Positions 38,963-56,600 of a DNA stretch of 64,000 nucleotides are shown here, piece after piece. The notes below the pieces were generated by a model. That model searched no databases. It was not told the DNA's origin and saw nothing but the letters and a program-made list of their open reading frames with translations. How positions within the stretch are numbered: the first letter of the stretch is position 1; each line of letters starts with the position of its first letter. The translations under genes and the position numbers were made by a program. The DNA is from Blastomussa wellsi (taxonomy: Eukaryota; Cnidaria; Anthozoa; Scleractinia; Plerogyridae). The stretch is from assembly GCA_947652115.1 (NCBI GenBank), contig OX393572.1, positions 7,283,655 to 7,347,654 of the forward strand. The letters are read 5' to 3'.

Positions 38963-39184
38963 ATGGCGGCAAACATTTTCTATGAAGAAATTCCGGACAA
39001 AATTCTGAGTCAAGCTGCAGAGATTGTCGAAGAAGCTTCTGAGTTCGAGAGGAAAGTAGAAGAAGCGAAATTAAATTGCTTCAGTTTATCGATCGTGCAT
39101 GTTTTGTTGTTTTTACTCGCGGCGTATAACATCTATATCATAAAGCAAATGAAGAAGCCTAAGCCATATATTATACTGTCATAA
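38963..39184 (+). CDS. Small ORF: acidic coiled-coil-like segment plus one TM helix
   Basis: 73 codons starting MAANIFYEEIPDKI. The first ~45 residues are rich in Glu and could form a helix. Residues about 50-63 (SIVHVLLFLLAAYNIYII) are hydrophobic enough for one membrane pass, followed by a KQMKKPKP basic tail. It lies on a segment inserted in the 3' flank of tubulin B relative to copy A, ending within a palindrome (39160-39315). It could be a small transposon-carried or host protein, or chance. No family recognised. Confidence 0.3.
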   Translation: MAANIFYEEIPDKILSQAAEIVEEASEFERKVEEAKLNCFSLSIVHVLLFLLAAYNIYIIKQMKKPKPYIILS

Positions 39185-39315
39185 AACACTCCAGACATTT
39201 GAGAACACTCGAGAAATATAGAAAACAATCGCCTGCAGCTCGTGTTTTCTACATTTCCCTCGTGTTCTCAAATTCCCGTCGTGTTTTATGACAGTCTAAT
39301 ACATGGCTTAGGCTT
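39160..39315. mobile_element. Palindromic MITE
   Basis: GAAGAAGCCTAAGCCATAT and its complement form the outer stem. TGTCATAAAACAC and GTGTTTTATGACA form an inner one. Confidence 0.7.
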
Positions 39316-39618
39316 CTTTATTTGTTAAAAAAGTTTAAATTCGTTTGAGCGGGGTATCGAAGTAGAATACAACTACAAACTTTGCGAGTTACGACGGAAT
39401 TCAACAAATTTTTTATTTGCATTTCAGTACTGAAGAACCTGCATCCAACCTGCCATTTGCAAGTGAATGCACGCCTTGTTGGTCTTTTACATCCTTAAAT
39501 CAAGGAGGGGAGATCGAGAGAAGTTGAATTGTTGGGTAAAATGGACCAGGAAACTGAATAAGATCATCTCAGAACACAATCGTTTATTACTTAACAACAT
39601 AACAGGGCAATCACGTGA

Positions 39619-39675
39619 CTAGTAATCTTCTTCCTCGTCTTCAACCTCAGCAGAAACCACACCAACTTTTTCATT
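39619..39675 (-). pseudogene. Relic of an alpha-tubulin C-terminal tail
   Basis: The minus strand reads KVGVVSAEVEDEEEDY then TAG, a third version of the acidic tubulin tail, about 180 bp downstream of copy B's own stop. The flanking 3' UTR-like sequence (GAGATCGAG, ACACAATCGTTTATT) is also repeated, so the 3' end of the last exon has been duplicated in tandem. Only the tail is present, without a splice acceptor. Confidence 0.65.
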
Positions 39676-39852
39676 TGTATTTCAAGGGAATACAGTCACG
39701 CCCTGTTGATCTTTTACACCTTGAATTAAAGAGGAGAGATCGAGGGAAGATAAATTGTTGGCTCAACAAAGGATAACTTCAGAACACAATCGTTTATTGC
39801 TAAATTTCCAAAGTCAAAGTTTTGCTAACAGTAAGACAGAGTAATCACGTAA

Positions 39853-44522
<4,670 letters not shown>

Positions 44523-44832
44523 CTTAGTCTTGGCGTAGAAATAATTATACTGCTTAAACGCTTTTAAACTTTCTTCAGAATAGCGACGCATTCCCATGTT
44601 GGCATGGGATCATGTCGTGAATTACGGATTTTAACAAATCAGAGAGCTTCAATATAATTCCTCTGGGCCCCAACATCCTCTTCATTTTGTGTTCTAGGAA
44701 CCAGAAAAAGTGACTTAAAGTTTAGCTTTGTTTGTTTGTTGTCCTATTAAAGACTGTAATTTTACCCGAGAGAATCACTGTTTTCAACGTGTTTTCCCAC
44801 TCCGGAAAATATATTTGTAGAAATCATTTGAT

Positions 44833-45052
44833 AATAGGCCAATTCGGCTAACCTGTTTACATCCTTGTTGCCAGCCAATTCAGGTCATGTGATGATTCAT
44901 TTGGGAGGTTACAATTGTGCAATTTGTCATACACAACTGATTGCATGCAAGTATGTACGAACAAATCAATTGTAACCTCCCAAATGAATCATCACATGAT
45001 CTGAATTGGGTGGCAACAAAGTAAGGTAAACACGTTAGCCGAATAGGTCTGT
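44833..45052. mobile_element. Long-stem palindromic MITE
   Basis: About 85-bp arms, nearly identical, with TTCGGCTAAC near the outside and CATTTGGGAGGTTACAATTG near the centre, around a ~45-bp loop. Non-coding. Confidence 0.8.
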
Positions 45053-45519
45053 GTCAATGATCTTTCAAGGGTTCCGTCCTCGTGTAGTCAGAATTTGGTA
45101 AAAAGGAGAAACGAAAGGTGCAATTCTTTTCGAACTGGTGCAAAGGTTTATTTTAGCGAAAAAATATTTTTGGGTTAGGTGCACTTTAAAGGCAGCATTA
45201 TATTTTCCGTTACCCCATTTAAATTGTAATGCGCTATTTACATGAGGACTGACAATAGTTACACACGGGCAATGACATATTTTTCCAAGCAGGTATTCCC
45301 CAAATGTAATTCATTATTTAATTTTACAGAACGCTCCAAAATCACTTGCAACAAAATTCATCTTGAGATTCTAATGCATAATTTGCTGATGACGGGAAAT
45401 TCTTCGTTTCCTATTTATACTTGAAAACCTTGTAGGAAGTGAAGGTGTGCGGAGTTTGCCCCTGCAGACAAAAAATCCTAGGTGCGGCCCTGACGTAAAA
45501 TACAGCGTCAAAACGAACG

Positions 45520-45587
45520 CTCGTTCCTCCATTTCTTCACCCACATACCAGTGGACAAAGACACGCTTGGCGTACATCAGATCAAAC
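45520..45587 (-). pseudogene. Alpha-tubulin last-exon relic
   Basis: The minus strand encodes [20 protein letters not shown], matching residues of the last exon of both tubulin copies with a few changes. It is immediately followed by unrelated sequence. Only about 68 bp remain, so it is a fragment of a third duplication. Confidence 0.75.
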
Positions 45588-45689
45588 TAGTCATGAAAAT
45601 GTCTCGCTAATTTTTTTGTGTTAATTTCCGCGAGCTTATTTTCCGTTAGCACAATCCCAGATGCTGAACATTAACGAACAATTACGTAC

Positions 45690-45856
45690 AATATTTGGGC
45701 TCATCCTCGGTGTAAGAACCTGTGAAACTCACGAGTGACGTAAACAAAGAACTAACAAGACAACAAAGAACCTCGAAACAATACAGAACACAGAAACAAT
45801 AGCTCAAAAACAAAGAAAAAAGTCACAGGTTCTTACACCGGGGCAAACCCAATATT
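45690..45856. mobile_element. Inverted-repeat element
   Basis: AATATTTGGGCTC with GGTGTAAGAACCTGTGA on the left; the complement TCACAGGTTCTTACACC with CCCAATATT on the right. Confidence 0.65.
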
Positions 45857-47159
45857 TTCTACATTACAGCTTGCGCTTTTTTTTCTGTACATTGCATTGC
45901 AATCGTTGACAACGTAATTTCTGCTGGTATGGAGCAGTTTCCGATTGAGAGCCGTGAAATCTGGCCAATCGCAAAGGACAGGCACTCCAGTGTAGCTATC
46001 AAAACATGTAGCTGCAGCGCCGTATCTGATTTGTCCAAAAACAAAAACAACGAGATTTACTTTCTTTACTCCGAGCTATTTTCCATCGAGGAGTTCAAGC
46101 CAACATTATATTTGCCGTCACCCATTTAAATTCTAATGCGCTATTTACATGAGGACTGACAATAGTTACACACGTGCAATGGCATATTTTTCCAAGCAGG
46201 TATTCCCCAAATGTAATTCATTATTTAATTTTACATAACGCTCCAAAATCACTTGCAACAAAATTCATCTTGAGATTCTAATGCATAATTTGCTGATGAC
46301 GGGAAATTCTTCGTTTCCTATTTATACTTGAAACCTTGATTTTAAATATTTATAAAATCGCAAAATTTATTTTGGTCAGTTCAACAGATTGCAGTTGTCG
46401 CGAAAACTTTCGTCCGTTTCAGTTGAAACATGCTCATCAAGTGACTATATACATTTTTTAAACAGGTCACGCATATTGAGTTAAGTTCTTTATCATTTCC
46501 AATTTTATCCAATACGTAGAACTGCAGAACATTGGGAGCCTTCCTTTGTTACTTTTGCATTCAAGGTTTCATTTATGTACAACTTACGCAACCTTCTGTG
46601 TATATTGTCCGTGCTTTTAAAAGGCAAGTAAAAAGTCTGCGTTCGAGCTTAGTACCGGGCCCATCAGGCCGCAGGGGGATGCTAGTCCATCGAAGAGTTA
46701 AACCCAGCATTATTTTTGCCATTATTTTTACCCATCTATATACTACACCACGGCACTATGACGGTGAAGTGTTTTGCGATAACAACACAACGCAGTTTCC
46801 CGCGCCGTTCAATCCAGGGTAATCAGTAATCATTAAACACTGAGCCTCACACAAGACGCAAATTAAAAACCACCAAACGACAGAGCTTTACAAGCAAAGT
46901 ATTTAATATATAATTCCTTTGTACAACACCTACTCGTAAGGACACTACTACATTACCACATCAATCGAAGTTCGTTTGCAGTCTACAGTTTACACACTTG
47001 TTTATTCCAAGAACTCGCAGCTCTAAAACGAGCAAGGGGAAAACAATAAACAAAGATTGAAAGAAAATAACGCTTCATCGGGTATCGGGTCTGAAGTGAG
47101 TACATACATGAGTGCGACTGTCTATTTACACATGGGGTATCATGAGGCAATTTATCCAC

Positions 47160-50100
47160 TTAATCATCTAGTTGGCAAAGAAGAGCTACACCGCGCATGA
47201 TCCAGTGCGATTGCGGCTGGTCAGAGGGCAGGCGCATGTCCATAACAAAGTTAGTCGAGTGTCCTGTGGTGGAGAGAGTACCACGCCTCTCGCTTGTCTT
47301 GTACACAGGGGAAACATAGTGTGGCCGATCTACGATATCTTCTTTCTTGCAGGGTTTCAGCCACATCACAGGCATTTGATCGTACAGTGCTTTAGGGTGA
47401 GATTCGCCTATCACCTTCTTATCTCTGTCCCAGCGTGAACCTTCCATGAACAAGCCGTACACATACACCCCGTCCTCGGGTGGGGTGTCGTACTTCTTGT
47501 CATCAAGCACCTCAAAGTCAAAGGTCAAAAGGTCAATGGGTATAGTGTATTTTCTGGCGTAGTTCTGCTTCGAACCCGTCAGGAAGGCTTGGGTAAAGAA
47601 AAATCCAGACAGCCAAAACACGGGCGGCGCTCCCACATCATACCACTCCTGAAGAAACTTGAGTCGCGCGATAAGATCATTGACGTAACTGCCGAGAGGT
47701 TTGAGGGACGGGTAGGATTTCTTCATCCACAGCCCAGGGATTTTCCCTTTGAGAATGCTACTAACAACTTCCTCTAATTCAGACGACATCACAACCAAGC
47801 CCTAAAAACACAACAAGGAAAATAAAAATTAGTTAACTATTTATGGACGTTGTAAGGTACAATGCAAAGGAAAGCTGCGTGTGGTTTAACAGACCGCCAC
47901 AACGCTAGAGTAGGGTCCAGAGTCTATTTGAAGAAAGAAAAACATTCATCAAAGCATCTCTTAGTCGATGTAGCGTGTAATATCAATACATGGGCAGGTA
48001 AGGATCTTGCAGAGTTCTTACTCAGGTTACATGTACAGACTTGCCAGTATATATACCGCAAGACTCGTAAAACAGGAATGCGAAATCAAGACATAAGTGA
48101 TCTACCTTCTCCTAAAACTGTAGGATAAATTGAGAAAATACCAGAAATGACTCAACAACCGCAATGAATTCATACGGAAGATGAGAAATTTGAAAAGTGA
48201 CACCTTTAATTGAAAACATTTCAGGTTATAGTCATCGTCACTAATTATTATTAGTTTGGGTAATCAAATGGTGACGAGTGAAATTAGGAAATAATTTCAC
48301 GCACGTTTTGTCCAAAACGCAAAACGTAAACGAAATTATTTCCTAATCTCATGAGTATACGATTTGATTACCTTTTAATATCATAGGTTACAAATTACGC
48401 TCACAATCGTGGGTTTTTAATTTGTTTATTTTATCGAGGAATTTCGCACCAACGTTGCCATGGCAATTTTATAATTTCACATGTGAAATTAAAAATTAAC
48501 GCTGAAATTTTGCGCTAACATTAAGGAGTAATTTGACACCCATAATATTATTCTTACTCTTATTATTGTTATTATTATATTATTACTATTTTAAGATTGT
48601 AAATAGTATTGTAAATAATTGAATAAAGTGATTTTATAAAAAAAATATTATTATTATTGTTGTTGTTTGCTATTATTATTATTATTATTATTATTGATGC
48701 AATGCTTGCGGCGTACCTTGATAGCCTTCTGTATGTTGATCAGTGATGATCTCACCACTTCAGTGAGTCTGTTGAATCGTACCATCTCCTGCACCAGCAC
48801 AGTGTTCATACTCTGTGTGTAAGTTGTAGGATATTTACGCAGTGCAGCCTCAGTGTCAAAATTCTTGGGCAGCTTCTCGAGGATGTCCTCTGCTACACCA
48901 AACACCACTTCATCTTCTGACTTGCCTCCCTTGGAGGAAGCCCGCGATTGTGTCAGCAGGATGCTGTTGAACAGCAGGTGAGTCTCTTGTTGATCTTTGC
49001 TGATGTCTGCATTAGCGTGCATGCCGAACACTTCAGGGTGCGTGATGAGCGGCAAGCTTCTGGAATATTCGATATACGATTCGTACTCGCCTTCTTTAGG
49101 AGCAAAGTAACTGCCACTGGGTGAGAACTTGTAGTCTTCGTCGTCTGTGATGTCCTTGCAGTAGAACTTGTCCAAGATTGTCAGAAGAGTCCGTCTGTCA
49201 CGGTCATCAGTCACACGACCACCATAATTACACTCCCCAGTCAGATATTTCAATGCAGCAAATTGCACCTCCTGTACACAAGAAACACATTCGTCATTGA
49301 AAACTAAAGACAACTGTCGGGGAAAAACACTGATTTTCTATCCCTCTTCAGAGGGTCGGGTAGCATCTCTCGCAAGTTCTCACAAGAATGACGTTGACCT
49401 TTCGAGAGAACAATAGAACAAACAAGAGAAAAAAGTCTCCAGTCCCCCAACTGTAACACAACAGGGCAATTAGAATTACAAACTTTCGAGACCTACTATA
49501 TCACTAACAGCAGAGGCCGTTTGTTGAAAGAACGGAAACCGTGATCCTCAAGAGCCCGGTTGTTCAAAGCACGATAAGGCTAATCCAGGGATTAGCGTGT
49601 ATGTGAATTTTAGCTTTTTTTCCCCTTACAAATTGGTGGAGAACTTTTTCCACCCGTTTGTCAAAGTATTAAAGTTAGAGGATAGCAACACTTACGTCAT
49701 ATTTATTCAAGAACATGTGAAGCTGTCGAACACTTATCCGCAAATCAGTCTCATTGAACTCGTAAGGAATGTTCCAACCCAAGGGACCAAACGTTCTTCG
49801 CTCTTGGACGATGGCGTGGAAAAAGCATAAACCGTACAGCATTTTCTTGAACTGTCCCTAAAATATAAAAAAATAAAACAATTTGCCCTGATCTGAGATA
49901 ACAGACACATATGGCGATATTTGGTAACATCTAGCATTTAGGAATTCACACAAGAAACTAGGACGGAGATGTAAAATTTAGTTTCAGTGTTACAAATTTT
50001 TGTAAATTGGAAGGTTTGCAAAGAGGGTTCTCGAATTTACAAGTTCCAATGGCAATTTTGCTGTTCTCCTGGCTAAATTTTCCATTATGGGACGAAGACA

Positions 50101-50933
50101 TAAAAAAATACCTAATTTAAACAAAAGTCGCTCTCTAAGCAACAAAAGTGATCATTAGACACTCGCTTTGCTCGTAACGTTGTCTATTCCCTCACACGGG
50201 CTCAGGGCTGCAAAAAAATTTTTCTCTCCTGAAAGGACATGTGTCCAACCAAGCCGGTCAGTATTTTGATCGGACAAAACGACAGTGAGGCCAGACATCA
50301 TATTACGGTACTTCTCGATAACAATCCACCGTTAGGAAAAAGATGGCGACTGGTACATTTACCTATAATGCTTTGCGCGCGAAAACCCTAAAAGAGCGTG
50401 GAAAAACACAAATAAAAGTTGTAAGTCATTCAAACTCGACAAGAGCAATGTTGCTAGTAGTAGGAACGACTTCCGTTAAACCACACCTTTCTGTATGTCC
50501 AGTGGGCTTTGTTTGGCTCGCAAAGTATTGTGGTAAAATGTACAGCCGGCATCTTTTTTCTTACGATGGATTGCGTTTGCGATGGAAGGGGTAAAAAAAA
50601 TGGCCCGGAGTTGGTATTTCATCAGACACTGGCAAATTTTGGTCGGCCACTGTCTCCTGTCCGACTGTTATTTGCATCTCTGCGGGCTAGTAGTGTTAAT
50701 TGTTATTTATTAGCAGTTGTGTTACTACTTACCGGCAAGCTGCAAGTTGTGAAGAACTCCGGGTCCGAGATGGGATCACTTAGGTATGATCGTATGACAT
50801 TGGAGCGCAAACCCTTAGGGGGCTCGTTAGTCATCTTGACACCATTCTGCAGTACAGACACTGGGAAGTTTGGTGACGGGTAACTTGTCAGCCATAGACG
50901 GAAATCAGGGTGGGTTGAATCCGGATTCAATTC
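47160..50933 (-). CDS. Dynein AAA6 end and C-terminal domain (last four exons)
   Basis: Exon 50733-50933 starts [20 protein letters not shown]; 49696-49857 includes [20 protein letters not shown]; 48717-49271 (185 codons) has [18 protein letters not shown] and [16 protein letters not shown]; 47160-47801 has [16 protein letters not shown], the conserved C-terminal core, and the stop TAA-strand end [10 protein letters not shown]. The large last two exons are uninterrupted. These segments are among the most conserved in axonemal dyneins and fix the identity of the gene. Confidence 0.95.
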
Positions 50934-53630
50934 CTTTAACAAAAGTAAGAAATTCTCTTAAAACAAAAACTATTTTGTGAAGCACAGGTAGTCGCGTATG
51001 GATTGTAATCACCAAATAACAAAGATTCCTCTAAAGTCAGAGATTCCCCAACGCCCTCTCCCCCCAAAACAACTTTCTTGAATACCGTATTTTAATTTAC
51101 TCGATTAAGCGTCGCTTTCGCTTAGGCGCCACCTTCGAATAAGGGCTGCCACTTAAAAACTAAAAATTTAATGAGCACCGCGATGCTCAGTCGAGTAAAT
51201 AAGGTCATAGAAATGAGGAGTTTCATATGTATAGTTATCCTTGCGATAGGTCAGTGGTTTAATCCTTACTGTATCCAAGGTGGGGATTTTAACTCTTTTT
51301 GTTGACTGTTTATAGTAATCGTGATACTTTTAGGCAGCGTAGCCGAGTGGGTTTGGGCGCTGCTGCTGGCGATAATTTGGAGGTCCCGAGTTCAAATCCT
51401 CAATCATGCTTTGTATATAGTCAACAGGTCTGCCTCGTGCCAGTTGGAATTTTTAACTAAGTTATGTTCATTTGAAGAGTTTGTTTTCATTGTTTCAGTA
51501 GCATGCCTGTTTTTAAGAAGCTACAGGCGGCGTCAAGCGAGGACACATTGTTACCGACACAGACGTTTCCAAGTTTGCCCGCGTGCGCAACATTGTTGCA
51601 AATTTTGTACCCGAAACACAAAAAATGTTTCCTTTTTGTTCAGAAACATTTTTTGTCCGCAACAAATGTTTCCTCTTTTGCGCGCGCATGGACTGAGTGG
51701 ATAAGATGATAAGTCGTGAGTGAGAGGTCAAACATATGTGTCCTCTTTACAATATTTCATACAGTAGGCTCAGACGTCAGCATTCAAAGACGCCACTGGC
51801 TGCCACTATCAGTGCATTAATGAGCCTACTTGAGCCACCCCTACCCCCCACAGAACAGAACAGACCACAACACCGGGAACTCCATGCCCTACACTTTACG
51901 ATAAGTGTGTGGGTTCTTTAACGTTCCCCGCTGACCCGTAATATTGACGATACAGGAGACGGGACCTACGGTTTATTGTCCTTATCCGAGAAGACTAGAA
52001 CATCTAACCATTTGCAGATGTCATTGCAAAGGCAGCACGTTCTCCTCAGTTATTTTAAGACCCTGAGCGTTTGTCCGATCTGGGGCTCGAACCCGAGACC
52101 ACCCGCACGGAAGTCCGGCGCTAATCGGTCGAGCGTTATAGGGGAATCCTTGTTTACAATATTTGCCTCATTAGCATAAGCGATTCAGTGTCTGATGGAG
52201 CTACACAAAATCAGTTCTGTATATTGAAAGTTCATAGCACGATTAACTCTGCCAATGAATTTCAGCTCGATGTATTGAATTCGTTTTGTCTGACGTGGGT
52301 TTAAAAACTCAAAATTTTACAAAGAATGTATGAGCTCATTAGACAATTTCTCCTTGAATATTACACGCAAGCAGCTAAAAATTTCACCATATACTAAACG
52401 TCACTAGCTCTTTAACTATTTGGAGTACATTCATATCTAACATGTTGCCTTCTGTACGCCAAGCCGTATGCTAATGAGAAAAAAGGTAAACAATGACGTC
52501 AGCATGAATTCCCCTATTAGTACGGGTTGTTACCTCGCAGACTTTCTCTAGTGTCGGCATCCAGGATGTTGCTAAGTGACAGTTCTGTAGCACCACCCAC
52601 GTGCCATCCTTGACGGCTTTCTCTATCATGCGCATGGCGATAGGACCCTGCCCTTGACCCAGTGACAACGAGCTCAGCTTGGATCCACTGAAGCCCTGTG
52701 GCGAGAAACACAAACATTAGGCTACCTAACTGGCGCTCTATAAACTGTAAATATTATTGCAGAAATTTCCTGTGGCGAGAAACACAAACATTAGGCTACC
52801 TAACTGGCGCTCTATAAACTGTAAATATTATTGCAGAAGACGCGACTCACATTTCAGGCTGACAATTACAGTAATGTTATACAGAATTAAAACATTGTGC
52901 TTTTGTTTCCTATAATTTTTATATATTTTCGAGGTTCTCGAAATCATGTCAAAAGGCGCGACTTAGAAGCGATACGAATTAAATAACGGACTCGCGTGGG
53001 AAATTTCGAACATGTATTATTGAGCACGGCGACAATGAAAACCGAAACTACGCAATGTAATACCTGATCATCAGCAAACTTAAGCAGGGCGGCAGTAGGA
53101 TCTGATCCTGGAGACAACACGAAGATGAGAGGCGCACAGCAGTTAGAATCAGCAAACGCTTTACCAAGGTCAAATGGTGGTGGCTCAATAAACCGCTTGC
53201 CAAGCTTAGCGGTAACAAAGTCTTGGACTGCAGGCGTCATCTGAAACAAACGAAATTCAGTATTTTGTTACGGCAGATCCTTGTAGTAAGTCTTTTATTG
53301 CAATCACATCGCGCATCATGATGGTAGCTGCTGTACCCATGTTCATGCAGCACTTCTCTTTCTGAATAACTTTTGTAATCCAGGCTAGTCTCCATTAGTA
53401 AAAACTTACTACTATACTAATGCAAATGCCGCAATCTGATTGGCTGAGCTACTGCACACTATCAGCCATTAGAGTGCAGTGGTCGAAGGTTGAAATCTCG
53501 AGCTCATATTCTAATTGTTAAAAGACCATTTTCGTATCCTCGGTATTGGACTGGAACTAGTGTAGCTTGAAATGGAGGCTAATGCGGGGGAATGCCATTA
53601 AAAAATAGTTTTATGTCATTTCCTCGCATT

Positions 53631-53663
<33 letters not shown>

Positions 53664-56600
53664 CGAGAACACGACAATGGTCTATTGCGAAGAGCAAGTG
53701 CAGTGACTAAAACATCTCCGAGAGCGTTGTCTTTTCTGGTCAATCACGGTCTAAGATAAGAAGAAATGAAGAGCTGCTAGAAATGTTCTTCGTTCAATGA
53801 ATACTTAAGAGACATAACAGACCTTGTCTGGTCGAAGGCAGCGCAGAACAACCATTTTTTGAAACCGGCGGAGTTTCTCATTCCACTCTCCTGGCAAAGG
53901 CTCACTCTGGGGCTCCTGTTTGTAAAAGACAGGTCAGTAAATAGAAATGAAAACTTCATCACTCGAATAAATCCTCAAAGAGATAGCTGATAACGCGATG
54001 GTGCTTTCCATTTACCCCCAAAATTCGGAAATAAGTCAAATGCAAAGGTCCGTTTCGGTTCGTTCCGACAAGAAAATTTGGAACCACCTCAGGAGGTTTC
54101 CACTTTGACAGATTCTGACCGAAATTTACCGTTCCATTTTCACAAACTGTTTAGTTGCCTTGCTCCAGGTTAGTAGACACTGGGGAAAGGAATACAAAAT
54201 GAACAGGACCATTCGGCTGCTCGGTTGGCCTGGTCTAACAGGAAAATATCGTTCCATTTTACAACCGTTGATCTTGGTTGGTACTACTGGCAGAACGGTG
54301 ATAATGAAAAGCACCCAATGTGATCCTGAATCACTTACGTTGCTGTCATAAATCTTTTTCCACCCTTCCAGATGCTTGGGAAACTTATGTCGGAATCCTT
54401 TAAACCTACCAAGAAAAAACAAACAAAAGTCAGAAAGTACAGTAACCAGTGGGAAATCGTCAGAAATAACGCAAAACGCGAAGAGTTAGTTATCAATATA
54501 CACCATAACTTACACAGGTAAGTCATCCAAACGGCACAACTCGTCCCAGGACCGCGACGGCAGCCACGTGGAGGGATTGGAATGAGGATTGTCCAGGCCT
54601 ACTCCGCCAGTCAAAAGGAAACGCCATTCATTGTCACACACGTCTCCTTTGCTTTTCAGCAGGTTTACACACAACAGGAACGAAAACAAAAGCTGCAACA
54701 AAAACAAACTCAATTTATACACGATTTATACATATACGCAGGTGGTTGATGCAAATAGACCTTTTGCATAAATGGCGCCTAAATTTGAAAAACAATACTT
54801 TGTACAACCGTAGCCTCGTGGCAATGTTTCTAGATAAAGGATTTTTCACATGAATGTGAGGCTTAGAATGTACAAGTATTGTCATTCAAATACAGGCACC
54901 ATTTATGGAAAGGGTATATGACATATCTGTTACCTTGTTAAATGTATGCTAAGGTTTATTTTTAAACAGGTGCAAACACAAATTCAAAGTTTAAATTGGA
55001 CCAAACTGACGAAGTGAAGAAAGATTTCATACCTTGTCTTTCTCAAACAGTGAACGGCACACATTGCAGTACAGAGAGTATGTGAAGTGATTCGTCAAAT
55101 TCTCCAGCCTGTAGACACAACAGAGCACATATGACTTTACTGCACTCACTTCAGGAATGGCAATCTACGACCAGTAATTAACGGTTGATGAAAACACCTT
55201 TTAACTTAACAGCATAGGCTACAATTGGTTTACTAAGCGCGAAAACTGTGCAAGTTGCACGTCAACTTGACGTCACTGTCGTGTTAGTTAGCAACAGTTA
55301 TGAGATGTAGGATTTCAACTAGCCTATGAACAGCCTCTCTGGCGAGGATGGGGCGAAGAGAAAGCAGTAAGGAGGGATGACGGAGGGGGATGGGGTGAGG
55401 GGACGAAGGGTGGAGGGGGTAAAGAGATAGCAGGGGAGGGGACCCACCCCCGTCTAGCCTGAGCCTGTTCACTGGCTTGAGTTTGACCTATACAACGTGT
55501 ACCATCAACGTAAGTAAAAACACTGGTGATGAAATTTTGCTTACCGTTTTTCCAATTCTTCTGATTTCTCCGAATTGTCGATCGATAAAATGAAGAGATT
55601 GATGAACCACGTGAGCGAGTATTGGTACATAGGTTCAATATTGGCAAGATCGGCAATGGAGAAGAACAGCACAGCTGAGTGAGTGGCAATGGGTGTGTAA
55701 CCCATGCGGGTGTTGTCTATCTTCTTTTCTGTTTCCTCTGCTATGGCCTAAATAACAACAAATAAATCACATCACAGATTGAAGCGATGCCATCATTGAA
55801 ACGATCTACGTCACGGTTTGAGCATCTTCAAAATGTTATTCTAAATATGTCTTCTCCATCCTTAGCCGTCCTTGTTCCCTTTAAGTTTTGGTTTAGTGCC
55901 ATCTTTGTGGTATTCTTCTTCTTCTTTTACATTTTAAGGGTTATCTGGCCCATTGTAAAAATTCTCAAACCATCGCGAGGAGGCTAATTTGGTATTGTTG
56001 GTGAAGTCAACACAGCTGCACACTAACCTGTTTTTCAGAGATTTCGTTCGCCAACACCTTGGATGAGGAAAGAACGTTGATGGCAGTCTCATCTTCCAGG
56101 ATATTTCCCTCAGAAGAAGACAGAACCTCCAAAATCTTATCTTCGATTTCCTTCAGTTGCCTGTTTTGAGACAGCAAGTTTCGAACATAAGTTGACTATA
56201 AGCAGCAACAAACGGCATAATAAAACCAGGAACACCGGAACACCACAAAACACGGAACACCGGAACACCAGAAATACCATAAAATGCCAATAAATTTCTG
56301 GTGTTCCGGGGTGTTCCGGTGTTCCAGTGTTCCATTTTTTGTGGTGTTCCGGTGATCCGGCGTTCCTGGTATTACTACATGCCCTAACAGACGTGGTCAG
56401 CTGCAGTGTGAGATCTTACCTCTTGTTCTCTGCACTCTGTATAATGAGTGCATTCTTCTCTTCCTCCAGCTCAGGTCTCTCTCGTGCTACTACAATCCCC
56501 AACAGCTGATCCTCCAGTCCCTCAGGCGTGATCATAAAATTCAGCAGCGTCACCTATACACACACATAGAACACGATTAAGGTGATCCCCTAGTTTTGCA

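Larger units (their letters stand above)
45194..46339. repeat. Pair of ~238-bp direct repeats
   Basis: Segments 45194-45432 and 46103-46339 are almost identical (ATGAGGACTGACAATAGTTA, GATGACGGGAAATTCTTCG). They flank about 670 bp that includes the tubulin exon relic. This may be an LTR-like pair or a local duplication. No target duplication was identified. Confidence 0.7.
44523..47159. other. Intergenic region between tubulin B and the dynein gene
   Basis: Contains the tubulin 5' flank (to about 44700), a MITE (44833-45052), a pair of direct repeats, a tubulin exon relic, an inverted-repeat element (45690-45856) and, near 46660-46830, a fragment of the SINE-like repeat found in the tubulin introns. 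On the minus strand AATAAA at 47001-47006 is a candidate polyadenylation signal for the dynein gene. Confidence 0.5.

Noticed and set aside
49597..49830. Plus-strand ORFs over the dynein region, e.g. around exon 49696-49857
   Set aside because: Shadows of conserved minus-strand dynein exons.
51333..51405. Functional tRNA-Leu gene
   Set aside because: Boxes are present but the stems pair poorly and there is no intact anticodon arm.
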